Assembly (NCBI GenBank): GCA_029215795.1
Contig: JARDYH010000003.1
Coordinates: 259,257,562 to 259,321,561, forward strand
DNA length: 64,000 nt
Source of the DNA: Anniella stebbinsi
Lineage: Eukaryota > Chordata > Lepidosauria > Squamata > Anniellidae
Direction: 5' to 3'
Under the pieces are notes generated by a model. It saw nothing but the letters and a program-made list of their open reading frames with translations. It did not search any database and was not told the origin of the DNA. How positions within the stretch are numbered: the first letter of the stretch is position 1; every line of letters begins with the position of its first letter. The position numbers and the translations under genes were made by a program. Below are positions 10,274-20,929 of this stretch, one piece after another.

Positions 10274-10820
10274 GGCCATGTCTACACCATGCAGTTATCC
10301 TGGGATCAGCTCAGGAGTGTCCCTGTGCATCCCTGTGATGCACTGGGGATCCCGGGGGCAACCAGGGATGGGCAGAGACTTTCCCCTGGATAACTGAGAC
10401 CTCAGTTATCCCGATTTTGTCCACGGTTTTGGGAAGATCCCGAGCTCTGTGAAGGTGTGGACGCCTGCCCTGGCTATTTCCCACCTCCTCAAGCTTACAA
10501 AATGGGCACGGTGCTGGGGGGGGGGGGCTGTGCCCTTTGGCAGCAATTTCACCATCCCTGGGATGGTGAGGATTGGGGTTGGGCATGGAGTTTTTCTTTT
10601 TAACTTATCTTTTCCCCTGGATCCCCCGGATCCTCCTCTTAAACAAACAAACAAACAAACAAACAAACAAATAAATAAATAAATGGCCCCTGCAACATCC
10701 CTCTTCCCTTCTGGGACGTTGCGCAGCTGTATAGAAGCTGGGGGAGGATCGCAGAAGCAGGTAAGTCCACGATCCTCCCTTCCCCCTCCCTCCTGCTACA
10801 CCCTTAGGTGTAGATGAGCC
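10274..10820. mobile_element. GGCC...CTACACC element, about 550 bp
   Basis: Left end GGCCATGTCTACACCATG, right end CTTAGGTGTAGATGAGCC. The interior shares GTGATGCACTGGGGATCCCG with 172-654 and 41816-42327. CATCCCTGGGATGG-type short palindromes, an AAAC/AAAT repeat (10634-10683) and a splice-donor-like CAGGTAAGT near 10759 are inside. No clean target duplication was read. Confidence 0.72.
10634..10683. repeat. (AAAC)n(AAAT)n microsatellite
   Basis: About nine AAAC units followed by AAAT units, lying within the MITE and probably expanded from an A-rich interior. Confidence 0.93.
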
Positions 10821-12115
10821 CTTTGTATCGCATGTCAGTTCTACTTAAGAGTAGAGCCATTGAAATGAACGGGACTTAACTTAGACGAACGCTGGATATG
10901 AATCCATTGGATACAAGCCTTTCATAGCGACCCAGATTCCTAGACCTGGCTTTGCTGTTGAACATTTACTTAATGCCCTGAGATTTAGGATAAATCCTTT
11001 CATTTTTCTCATGCAACTGATCTCTTGTGAAGGAAACAAAGCTGCATGTTACAGGTAATTTCTTAAGATACCTTGGGCAGTTTATAGCAACGGCTGTACA
11101 GATATTATTTATCTCATATTTGTTATTTATTTATTTATTCTACCGAAAGCGCATTGCTCAAAATGTGTACGGTGTCATCAATTGAGAATAAATATTTATC
11201 GCTACATCTGCAGCCTTCCCTACACCCTCCCTCTTCTTTGTGGGTTCCCCTGTCGTTCCGGCAAGTCTAATCTAGGACACGACATGAGAAATGAATCTTG
11301 ATTTGAACCATTTTTACTGACTGAAATTCAACGTGAGGATTAAGGGACTGAAAACACATCATTGCCCCAGTCCTAACAAAGTTGAATGCAGACTGCCGTA
11401 TTTCTGCCTCTAATAATCCCCTGTTCTTTTAAAACAACATTTCCCTCCTGCCTCCCTTATGCCTTTGAGAGCCGAGACTTGCTCATCGTTCAGGTGGCCA
11501 CTTGCATATGAAAGAAAATACATCATCAAAACAGAGGACGAAAGAGGACATAGATTTGCATAATCTGCTTTCCCTTTTTAGGGTTCCTTTTTTGAAACTG
11601 GACTTGGACTAGGCAGTCCTTCATGTAGAGGATGCCTTCAACTAGAGGACTGTCTTCCGTAAAGTAGGACACATGACTATCCTGAAATGAATCAGGTCTG
11701 AAAGAGTCAAGTATACCCTAATGGAGGAGGCAATTTGTAGAGTCCCCCCCCTATAAACGTGGGCAATTAATTCCAGCAAGCCTTGGAGTTTTCATGGTTC
11801 AGATCATGAAAGACTACAAAACACTGAGTAGGCTTTGGGTTAAAATGCTGAGCCAATTAGGGAAGGCTTTAACTTTCTCCTGTACTGATTTTGGCACCAA
11901 GTTATGTTGAAGTGGGGAGCCCACGGGAGTTGAATGTGGATGTGCTTGGAGAGGGAGGAGAGACAACAGCTGGAGTGAAGCATTTTGCATGCCTTTGATT
12001 GGTTTTTTAAAGGAAAAAAAAACTCTTCCTTGTTTTTGAAGAATATTAATGTTGCTCACAGCATCGTAGTTGCTGTGTGTGAAGACCAATCTCTTCCCCC
12101 GCCCCACTCCCATGC
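10821..12115. other. Non-coding stretch with an old transposon relic
   Basis: 11585-11685, read on the minus strand, resembles 1515-1610 (GTCCTACTTTACGGAAGACAG, AGTTGAAGGCATCCTCTA). The remainder shows a TTTA-rich patch near 11120-11145 and no gene. Confidence 0.4.
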
Positions 12116-12249
12116 CTAAGAACTAGGGGTGTGCATCGGATCGGATCCGATCCACGATCCGAATCCGATCCGACCCAAAATCGGGAAAATCCGATCCGAT
12201 CCGATCCGGACAACCTCCGATCCGATCCGATCCGATCCGATGAGGTCCG

Positions 12250-13372
12250 ATCCGGATCGGACGCCATTTTGAATGCTTTTTCCCATAGCCAAGTATTGTT
12301 TTACAAAAACGCCTATAACTTTTTCATTTTTAAAGATAGAAGGATGAAACTTGGGCACATTGTAGACTGGTTAGGGGTAGTTATCTGTGAGAAATTTCAG
12401 AAAGATTGGTGCATGCATTTTGTGGCAATTAATTTTTTAATAAATACCCAGGAATGCCTATAACTTTGTCATTTTTAAAGTTACACACATGAAACTTTGC
12501 CACATTGTAGGGGGTACCTTGGGACCTATGTGTGTGAAATTTCAGAAACGTAGGTGCTTGTCTTGTGTGGCAATTAATTTTTAGAAAAATGGGTAGTAGT
12601 GGGGTAAATACAGTTACGCCTCCCATTTTTTTATTTTTGAAGATACAAACAGGAAACTTGGGCACATTACAGGTACCACTTGCCTTGATATGTGTGTGAA
12701 ATTTCAGAAACATTGGAGCTTTCCTTGTGTGGCAATTAATTTTTGAAACAATGAGGAAAGAAACACCTATAACTTTGTCATTTTTAAAGTTACACACATG
12801 AAACTTTGCCACATTGTAGGTGGTACCTTGGGACCCATGTGTGTGAAATTTCGGAAACGTAGGTGCTTGCCTTGTGTGGCAATTAATTTTTTAATAAATA
12901 CCCAGGAATGCCTATAACTTTGTCATTTTTAAAGTTACACACATGAAACTTTGCCACATTGTAGGCGGTACCTTGGGACCTATGTGTGTGAAATTTCGGA
13001 AACGTAGGTGCTTGCCTTGTGTGGCAATTAATTTTAGAAAAATGGGTAGTGGTGGGGTAAATACAGTTACGCCTCCCACTTTTTTATTTTTGAAGATACA
13101 AACAGGAAACATGGGCACATTACAGGTACCACTTGGCTTGATATGTGTGTAAAATTTCAGACAGCTGGGTCCAGGCATGTGGTGGCAAGGTATTTTTGAA
13201 ACAATGAGGAAAGAAACGCCTATAACTTTTTTATTTTAAAAGTTAGAAGTCTGAACATTGCTCACTTTGTAGATGGGTTAGGGGTAGATATGTGTCAGAA
13301 ATTTCAGAATTATAGGTCCAGGCATTTGATGGCTATGGAATTTTTAAATTACATGTTTCAAAAAAATTTCTA
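12250..13372. repeat. Left-arm tandem array, about 7 x 150 bp
   Basis: Units are recognised by CCTATAACTTTKTCATTTTT or its variant CGCCTCCCAYTTTTTTATTT at about 12311, 12457, 12612, 12766, 12911, 13070 and 13218 (spacing 145-159). Each is followed by a GAAACTTKGSCACATT block, a TGTGTGAAATTTC block and TGTGGCAATTAATTTTT. At least two unit types alternate, so a higher-order arrangement is likely. Confidence 0.88.
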
Positions 13373-13495
13373 CAGAGGCCAGGTCTTCCCCTCCCGCTTC
13401 CCGCGAAGAAAAGGAAACACTCTCTCGTCTCGATCCCTTTGATCCTTGCTAGTAGTATCCATTACAGGGCTCGTGTTTCCTTTCCTACTTTCACT

Positions 13496-13628
13496 TATCA
13501 AGCAGAACGGCTGAGCCTAGCTGAGTTTTGCAGCCATGCGTGCAAGGAAGGATCACTCTGGTCTCGATCCCTTTGATCCTTGGTAGTATCCATTACAGGG
13601 CTCGTGTCTGCTTGAGTACAAAGTGAAA
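13496..13628. repeat. Palindrome spacer with a partial third copy of the arm tip
   Basis: The spacer carries CTCGATCCCTTTGATCCTTG and GTATCCATTACAGGGCTCGT again, in the same orientation as the left-arm tip at 13428-13483. It therefore contains a direct partial duplicate of the arm end, a possible trace of how the inversion formed. Confidence 0.75.
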
Positions 13629-14874
13629 AGTGAAAGTAGGAAAGGAAACACGAGCCCTGTAATGGATACTACTAGCAAGGATCAAAGGGATCGAGACGAG
13701 AGAGTGTTTCCTTTTCTTCGCGGGAAGCGGGAGGGGAAGACCTGGCCTCTGTAGAAATTTTTTTGAAACATGTAATTTAAAAATTCCATAGCCATCAAAT
13801 GCCTGGACCTATAATTCTGAAATTTCTGACACATATCTACCCCTAACCCATCTACAAAGTGAGCAATGTTCAGACTTCTAACTTTTAAAATAAAAAAGTT
13901 ATAGGCGTTTCTTTCCTCATTGTTTCAAAAATACCTTGCCACCACATGCCTGGACCCAGCTGTCTGAAATTTTACACACATATCAAGCCAAGTGGTACCT
14001 GTAATGTGCCCATGTTTCCTGTTTGTATCTTCAAAAATAAAAAAGTGGGAGGCGTAACTGTATTTACCCCACCACTACCCATTTTTCTAAAATTAATTGC
14101 CACACAAGGCAAGCACCTACGTTTCCGAAATTTCACACACATAGGTCCCAAGGTACCGCCTACAATGTGGCAAAGTTTCATGTGTGTAACTTTAAAAATG
14201 ACAAAGTTACAGGCATTCCTGGGTATTTATTAAAAAATTAATTGCCACACAAGGCAAGCACCTACGTTTCCGAAATTTCACACACATGGGTCCCAAGGTA
14301 CCACCTACAATGTGGCAAAGTTTCATGTGTGTAACTTTAAAAATGACAAAGTTATAGGTGTTTCTTTCCTCATTGTTTCAAAAATTAATTGCCACACAAG
14401 GAAAGCTCCAATGTTTCTGAAATTTCACACACATATCAAGGCAAGTGGTACCTGTAATGTGCCCAAGTTTCCTGTTTGTATCTTCAAAAATAAAAAAATG
14501 GGAGGCGTAACTGTATTTACCCCACTACTACCCATTTTTCTAAAAATTAATTGCCACACAAGACAAGCACCTACGTTTCTGAAATTTCACACACATAGGT
14601 CCCAAGGTACCCCCTACAATGTGGCAAAGTTTCATGTGTGTAACTTTAAAAATGACAAAGTTATAGGCATTCCTGGGTATTTATTAAAAAATTAATTGCC
14701 ACAAAATGCATGCACCAATCTTTCTGAAATTTCTCACAGATAACTACCCCTAACCAGTCTACAATGTGCCCAAGTTTCATCCTTCTATCTTTAAAAATGA
14801 AAAAGTTATAGGCGTTTTTGTAAAACAATACTTGGCTATGGGAAAAAGCATTCAAAATGGCGTCCGATCCGGAT
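13629..14874. repeat. Right arm, reverse complement of the left arm
   Basis: This is the mirror of 12250-13495 with no length change. One substitution was noticed: GTTACAGGC near 14210, where the left arm predicts GTTATAGGC. Near-identity means either very recent formation or continued arm-to-arm correction; an assembly artefact is also possible. Confidence 0.88.
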
Positions 14875-15002
14875 CGGACATCTGGTCCGATCCGATCCGA
14901 CCAGCCTCCGATCCGATCCGATCCGATCCGACCCCCCAGGTCTGATTCCGATCCGCTATCCGATCCGATCCGGGGGGTCAGTGCACATCCCTACTAAGAA
15001 CA

Positions 15003-15447
15003 AAAGAACATAAGAGGAGCCCTGCAGTCCAGCACTCTGTTCACACAGTGGCCAACCAGCCCTTGATCAGGGGCCAACAAAGCAGGACACAACACCCTCC
15101 TGTCCATGTTCTACAGCAACTGGTGCACACAGGCTTACTGCCTCTGATACTGGGGGTAGCACATAACCATCAGGGCTAGTAGCCATTGGTAGCCTTCTCC
15201 TCCAGGAATTTATTCAACCCCCTTTTAAAGCTATCCAAATGGGTGGGCATCATTACATCCGGTGGTAGTGAATTCCATAATTTAACTATGTGCTGTGTGA
15301 AGAACTCCTTCCTTTTATTTGTCCTGAATCTCCCACCAATCAGCTTCATGGGATGACCCATTGGGTTCTAGTATTTTGAGAGAGGGAGAAAAAGTCTCCT
15401 TATCCACATTTTCCACACCCTGCATAATTTTGTACACCTCTACCATG
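15003..15447 (-). mobile_element. CR1 LINE 3' end, first segment of a split copy
   Basis: Minus-strand CR1 with the ...ACATAAGAGGAGCCCTGCAG 3' UTR, the TNKRKEFFTQ and FKRGLNKFLEEK C-terminal relics, and upstream MVEVYKIMQGVENV. It is cut at the TCTCCTAT target by the GC-rich hAT element and resumes at 17024. The palindromic hAT at 12124 inserted directly beyond its 3' end. Confidence 0.9.
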
Positions 15448-15455
15448 TCTCCTAT

Positions 15456-17015
15456 TAGGGGTGTGCACGGACCCCCCGGATCGGATCGGGACCCGGATCG
15501 GGACCTCCAATTTTGTCCCGGACCGGTTCGGACAAAATCGGAGGCCCCCCGGACCGGATCGAGTCCGATCCCGACCCAAAAATCGTAAATTTTTGGATCG
15601 GCCGCCATTTTTTTCCCCATAGACTTGCATTGCAATGCAAGTCTATGAGGAAAAAATGGCGGCGGGTGGGTAAGGGGGGGCCTAACTCCCTCCCCCCCCC
15701 GGGGCCGTCCGCTGTGGACGGCCCCGGCAGGTAAACCCCCTCCCCCGCGCTCCCTACCCCCCCTGGGGCCGCCCGCTTCCATCCGCTGGCGCCCGCGGGC
15801 GCCAGCGGATAGAAGCGGACGGCTCCGGGGGGAGGGTAAGCCCCCTTCCCCACCACTTACCTTCTCGGCCCGTCCGGCGCCGGCGGCTACTACCAGCGGG
15901 CTCCGCGGCCTACTCTCGAGTAGCGCGCCGGGTGATGACATCACCCGGCGCGCCACCCTGGAGCAGGCCGCGGAGCCTGCTGGTAGTAGTAGGCGCCGGC
16001 GCCGGACGGGAGCCGCCGGGCCGGGCAGGTAAGGGCCCCCCTCCCCCCTCCGCGCGCCCCCTCCTCCCCTCCACGCACCCCCTCCTTACCTTTCCGGCCC
16101 GGCGGCTCCCGTCCGGCGCCGGCGCCTACTACTTCCAGCAGGCTCCGCGGCCTACTCTAGAGTAGCGCGCCGGGTAATGACATCACTCGGCGCGCCATCC
16201 TAGAGCAGGCCGCGGAGCCTGCTGGGAGTAGTAGGCGCCGGCGCCGGACGGGAGCCGCCGGGCCGGAAAGGTAAGGGCCCCCCTCCCCCCTCCGCGCGCC
16301 CCCTCCTCCCCTCCACGCACCCCCCTCCTTACCTTTCCGGCCCGGCGGCTCCCGTCCGGCGCCGGCGCCTACTACTTCCAGCAGGCTCCGCGGCCTGCTC
16401 TAGAGTAGCGCGCCGGGTGATGACATCACCCGGCGCGCCATCCTAGAGCAGGCCGCGGAGCCTGCTGGGAGTAGTAGGCGCCGGCGCCGGACGGGAGCCG
16501 CCGGGCCGGAAAGGTAAGGGCCCCCCTCCCCCCTCCGCGCGCCCCCTCCTCCCCTCCACGCACCCCCTCCTTACCTTCCCGCCCCGGTGGCTCCCGTCCG
16601 GCGCCGGCGCCTACTACTACCAGCAGGCTCCGCGGCCTGCTCTAGAGTAGCGCGCCGGGTGATGACATCACCCGGCGCGCCACCCTAGAGCAGGCCGCGG
16701 AGCCTGCTAGTAGTAGTAGGCGCCGGCGCCGGACGGGAGCCACCGGGCCGAGAAGGTAAGTGCCCCCCTCCTCCCCCCCCCCGCTGTCCACTTTCATCGG
16801 CGGGCGCCCGCTGGCGCCCGCCAATGGAAGCGGCGGTGGGCGCCAGTGGGCGCCCGCCGATCCGCCGATCCGCCGAACCGGTTCGGAGCTTTTTCGGACC
16901 GGTTCGGATTGGATCGGCCGATCCAGCTGCGGGATCGGAAATCGGATAATTTATCCGATTTCCCACTGGACCGGACTCGGATCGTGGATCGGGTCCGATC
17001 CAGCGCACATCCCTA
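15456..17015. mobile_element. 1,560-bp GC-rich hAT element inside CR1, TSD TCTCCTAT
   Basis: Left end TAGGGGTGTGCACGGACC, right end GCGCACATCCCTA. TCTCCTAT is duplicated exactly (15448-15455, 17016-17023), and deleting the element restores the CR1 sequence. Arrays of GATCGG/GGACCG lie inside both ends. The GCCGCCATTTTTTTCCCCATAG block (15600-15622) has its complement at 15640-15662 around TTGCATTGCAATGCAA. The interior is 243-bp GC-rich palindromic units. Very CpG-rich. A 213-codon minus frame (15315-15956) spans element and CR1 and is chance. Confidence 0.92.
16027..16757. repeat. Three tandem 243-bp units, each itself a palindrome
   Basis: GGTAAGGGCCCCCCTCCCCC recurs at about 16027, 16270 and 16513, and as GGTAAGTGCCCCCC at 16755: periods of 243, 243 and 242. 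Within a unit CCGGCGCCGGCGCCTACTAC is mirrored by GTAGTAGGCGCCGGCGCCGG around GTGATGACATCAC. A partial unit precedes at about 15855-16026. CpG density is island-like but comes entirely from the transposon. Confidence 0.9.
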
Positions 17016-17023
17016 TCTCCTAT

Positions 17024-17280
17024 TAGCCTCTCTTTTTTTCCAAGCTAAACAATCCCAGCTGTGTAACCTTCTCTCACAGGGGAGATGCTCCAGCCCCTTA
17101 ATCATTTTAGTTGTCTTTTTCTGCACTTTCTCCAGCTCTACAATATCTTTTTTAAAGTGTGGTGACCAGAACTGTACACAATATTCTAAGTGTGTCATGC
17201 CATGCCTTTGCTTTCCATCCTGCAGACGTTGCTCCAGATTTTCTATGGCCCCTGATTCCTTTCTCTTGAAATCAAATGAA
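17024..17280 (-). mobile_element. CR1 LINE, second segment of the split copy
   Basis: Continues the CR1 of 15003-15447 across the hAT insertion. The minus-strand relic reads QFWSPHFKKDIVELEKVQKKTTKMIKGLEHLPCE in part, the usual stretch just upstream of the CR1 C-terminus. It ends near 17280 in 5' truncation. Confidence 0.88.
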
Positions 17281-17384
17281 ATGTAAGTCCAAACCTGAAA
17301 GCCAATGTATGATTTCAAAGCATGGAGACTTCAAACTTTAGCATAAGTTTGTGTAAGAGTTTTTGGGGAGCGTCAAGAAACATG

Positions 17385-18675
17385 CGGATAGGGGGTGATC
17401 TGGAAGATGTTGTTTGCGTTTAACAAAGTCCTTCACCAAAGACTCCTGAGCAAATTTAGCAGTCATGATATAAGAGGAGTGGTCCTTTCACGCATTGGTA
17501 AGTAGTTAAAGAACAGAAAACAGAGAATAGGAATAAAATGGTGACTTCTCTCAATGGGCAGATGTAAACAGTGGGGTTTCAGAGGGATCTGTATTGGGAC
17601 TAGTGCTTTTTAACCTGTTCATAAATAATCTGGAATTAGGAATGACCAGTGGGGTGACCAAGCTTGCTGATGACAACAAATTATTTTGGGTGGTTAAAGC
17701 AAAAAAGGATTGCACAGAGCTGCAAAAAGTTATTTCCAGATTGGGAGAATGGACATTAAAATTACAAGTGCAGCTCAGCGTAATCAAGTGTGAAGTTATG
17801 CATGTTGGGGCAAATAATCCCAACTTCATGTATAAATGGTGATGGGATCTGAACTGGCAGTTACTGACCAAGAAAGAGATCTTGGGGTTGTAGTGGACAG
17901 CTCAATGAAAATGTTGACCCGTTTTGCAACTGCTGTGGAAAAGGCATATTTGATGTTAAATATAATTAGAATTGAAACGTTAGCTGCCAATACCATATTG
18001 CTCTTATAAAAATCGATGGTATGACCACACTTGGAATTCTGTGTGCAGTCCTGGTGACCACACTTAAAAAAGAATATTGTAGAGCTGGGAAAAGCGCAGA
18101 AAAGGGCAACTACAATGATCAAGGGATTGGTGCAACTTCCCTATGAGGAAAGGTTACAATGTGTGAAACTCTTTAGCTTAGAGAAAAGGCAAATGGGGGG
18201 AGACGTATTAGAGGTGTCCAAAATTATGCATGGTGTGGAGAAAGTACTAGGGAGACATTTTTCTCCCTCTCTCAGAAGAATCAAATTCAGTTCAGTCACC
18301 TGATGAAGCTTATTGGTGGGAAATTCAGGACAGCTAAATGGAAGTGCTTCTTCACACAGTGCATAGTCTATGGAATTCACTGCCACAAGACATAGTGATG
18401 GCCACCAATTTGGATGGCTTTAAAAGGGGGTTAGACAAATTCCTGGAGGAGCAGGTTAGCGATGGCTATTAGTCCTGAGGGCTACATGTTACCTCCTGTA
18501 TCAGAGGCAGTATGCCTAGGTCCATGAGTTGCTGCGGAACATGGGTGGGAGGGTGCGGTTACAGTCATGTCCTGTTCGTGGGTTTCCCATGGGCAGTTGG
18601 TCGGCCACTGTGTGAACAGATTGCTGGAGTAGATGGACCTTGGTCTAATCCAGCAGGGCTCCTCTACAAGCTGTA
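17385..18675 (+). mobile_element. CR1 LINE, RT C-terminal half plus 3' UTR, degenerate
   Basis: Plus-strand CR1 of about 1.3 kb. The relic frames read AFNKVLHQRLLSK, SEGSVLGLVLFNLFIN and LADDNKLF; the last corresponds to the catalytic F/YxDD box of the reverse transcriptase, here LADD. Downstream come the C-terminal relics (QLPYEERLQ, WNSLPQD-like, FKRGLDKFLEEQ) and the 3' UTR with GTGTGAACAGATTGCTGG. Stops and frameshifts break it, for example the stop after FMYKW near 17841. Not functional. It diverges back-to-back from the minus CR1 at 15003-17280. Confidence 0.9.
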
Positions 18676-18723
18676 AATCTTCCTGACCCATCCTCTACAT
18701 TGTGAGATGGTGCCATTGAGTAC

Positions 18724-19162
18724 TAGGGATCCTGGAGAAGTTCAAGAAGGATTAAAATGAAGTCAGATTTCTAAGAATCCAATCAGTGGAATCCGCTGCG
18801 GGCCAGCCTCCCCAGACTGCATGGAGTTCGCGGACACTTTCTTTTTTAAAACTTTCTTGAAATTTACGCAAATTTATTCACAGGAAAATACACAAGTTTC
18901 TGCTGAAATGTATGCCATGCTGGAAAATATACACAGGGAAAAGTCAAGTGGAATGGGAGACGATATGCTAAATGTTATGTACTAATTAATGTGAATTATG
19001 TAAATTGTTGTGAACTTTCTTATGGAATTATTTGAATATTTTTTAAGCAGAACAGATTATAAATTTTTTTGAATCCATCCATGAATGGACTCCGGAACGA
19101 ACGACACTGCACAATCCGCAAAACAGATGCGAGACGGATTTCACAAACTCCGGCCATCCCTA
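18724..19162. mobile_element. Probable hAT remnant (TAGGGAT ends)
   Basis: It begins TAGGGATCCTGGAGAAG and ends ACTCCGGCCATCCCTA, consistent with TAGGGAT...ATCCCTA hAT-type ends. The interior shares AGATTTCTAAGAATCC with 48540-48560 and is A/T-rich (AAATTTACGCAAATTT). No clean 8-bp duplication was read, so the borders are approximate. Confidence 0.5.
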
Positions 19163-19414
19163 CTGAATGCCCATAGCCATGCATCTGAAAAGAAAAGAGG
19201 TAGTGATATATATTTTAAACTGGTAGTGCCTGTTTCTTCTCTGCATCAGACAGACCTTGGAAAAAAGAGAGTGATTTCTGATAACCTTGTTGGGGGTTAG
19301 CTGTAAAGAAATGGGACGCATGCAGTACAGAATTGGATGGGTGGGGTGTTAACGGGTATTTATAAAGCATTGCAGGATGGGGAAATGGAGCCATCAAGTT
19401 CCATTTCCACCTGG

Positions 19415-19473
19415 CCTCCTCCTCCTCCTCCTCCTCCTCCTCCTCCTCCTCCTCCTCCTCCTCCTCCTCCTCC
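19415..19473. repeat. (CCT)n microsatellite
   Basis: About 19 CCT units. The poly-glutamate frame on the minus strand (19215-19502) is produced by this repeat and is not a gene. Confidence 0.97.
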
Positions 19474-19698
19474 AGAATGTGAAACATCCTAATTAGTGTC
19501 AAGGCTTCCTTTCAAGGGGAGGGGCCATAGTTCCCCCCAGTGGTTAATCACATCTCTTCATTCATTTATTTGTTTCAAGAGCTCCAGGTGCCTACCAACA
19601 AATTAAAACAACTTCAATTAAAACAACATAAATTGGCAGTTTGACATGCCACTTATAATTGGATGCTCTAACCACACAGCACTAAAACTTACTGGACT

Positions 19699-19949
19699 GG
19701 TCCAGAAGACACCTTAAACCCTGCTGGTTAAAGCTTTTGGTTAAGGAGCAGGGTTTAAGGGGTCTTGTGTGATGAGTTTTGCTAAAACCTGCTCACTCAC
19801 TAACCACAGTCGGACCGTCTGCAGCAGGGTTAGTGGCTCTAACCGTGGCTTAAAGTATTGTGTGCGACAGTACAGCTTGTGGTTAGGGCTAACCCCAGAG
19901 AACCACAGTTTCACTAACCACAGAGCCTGAAGTGTCGTCTGAACAGGCC
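19699..19949. mobile_element. GGYC-end MITE, about 250 bp
   Basis: Left end GGTCCAGAAGACACCTTAAA, right end AAGTGTCGTCTGAACAGGCC. It aligns in opposite orientation to 30506-30760 (TTAGTGGCTCTAACC, CAGCAGGGTTTA, GGGGTTAGCACTAAC-type blocks shared). The target duplication is unclear. Confidence 0.7.
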
Positions 19950-19964
19950 TACAAGGGTGTGAGC

Positions 19965-20090
19965 ATTTCAGGATCAGCAGGCCACCATTGAAAAAGCCCT
20001 CTCCTTGTCACTATCCTCCAGGCCTCAGAACGAGGAGGCACTTGAAGAAGAGCTTCCATGGCTGACCAGACAGCAGGGTATGGACAGAAA
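19965..20090 (-). mobile_element. L2-like LINE 3' coding fragment
   Basis: On the minus strand the GTGACAAGGAGAGGGCTTTTTCAATGG stretch corresponds to the T-RERAFS-V-A relic seen at 21510-21860 and 31508-31700. Short and diverged. Confidence 0.5.
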
Positions 20091-20184
20091 TTAGTAACCG
20101 GTTAGAGCTTCTGCCAGATGTTTGAGAGAAATTGTGTGCCCCCTTGAGGGATGACCCCTCAGCCATTGTTTCTCATCCGAGATG

Positions 20185-20890
20185 TCGGATCTGGCCACGG
20201 TGACACTCACCTTAGTTACATCTCATTTGGATTACTGTAATGTGCTCTACATGGGGCTGCCTTTGGAGTGTGTTTAGAAACTTTAGCTGGTTCAAAGAGT
20301 TGTGGCCAGATTGTTGCCTGGGGCTGAATAGGGAGCATACAGCTCCCCTGTTAAAACAGCTCCATTGGCTTCCGGTTTGTTTCTGGGCACAGTTCAAAGT
20401 GCTGGTTAGGACCTACAAAGCCCTATACGGCTCGGGTCCAGATTATCTGAAAGACCGTATTCTCCCTTATGAGTCTGCCTGTCCCCTGAGGTCTTCCGGG
20501 GAGGCCCTTCAATCCGTCCCACCACCATCACAGGCACGCCTGGTGGGAACAAGGGAGGAGGCCTTCTCGGTGGCTGCCCTGGGGCTCTGGAACTCCCTTC
20601 CCAGGGAAGCTAGACTGGCTCCCTCCTTGGTGTGCTTTCGGAGGCAGGTTAAAATGTTTCTGTTTCAGCAGGCCTTTGGGGAGTTATTCAGACCTTTGTG
20701 GATGTACTGCTTATAGTTTGGATTTTTAAATTATGTGTATTTAAAATGTTTTAAAATGTTTTAAATATTTTAAAATTGTACTATGTTTAATTATATTTTT
20801 AATTTTTGTATATCGCTATTTGTTTTAACTGTACATGTTTTAATTTGTAACCTGCCTTGGGTCCCAGTATTGGGAAAAAGGTGGGATATA

Positions 20891-20929
<39 letters not shown>

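Larger units (their letters stand above)
12124..14993. mobile_element. 2,870-bp palindromic hAT element, TSD CTAAGAAC
   Basis: Ends TAGGGGTGTGCA and TGCACATCCCTA, flanked by an exact 8-bp duplication CTAAGAAC (12116-12123, 14994-15001): the hAT signature. Inside each end is an array of GATCCG hexamers. The rest is one inverted repeat: positions x and 27124-x pair without gaps from about 12250/14874 to 13495/13629, around a 133-base spacer (13496-13628). I saw only one mismatch in the parts compared. Each arm consists of about seven 145-159-bp units. The open frames here (for example 127 codons at 12429-12812 minus and 14312-14695 plus) are identical between arms because of the palindrome. They have no transposase features and I do not call them genes. 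Confidence 0.92.

Noticed and set aside
12429..12812. Identical 127-codon frames in both palindrome arms
   Set aside because: Identity follows from the palindrome; the repeated peptide comes from tandem non-coding units and has no transposase motif.
12311..13372. CRISPR-like regular repeats
   Set aside because: The units are about 150 bp, contiguous, without unique spacers, and lie in a eukaryotic transposon.
15315..15956. 213-codon minus frame
   Set aside because: It runs from a CR1 relic straight into a GC-rich hAT element; composition (Gly/Arg/Pro) and the crossing of two element borders show it is a chance frame.
19215..19502. Poly-glutamate protein
   Set aside because: Translation of a CCT microsatellite on the minus strand.
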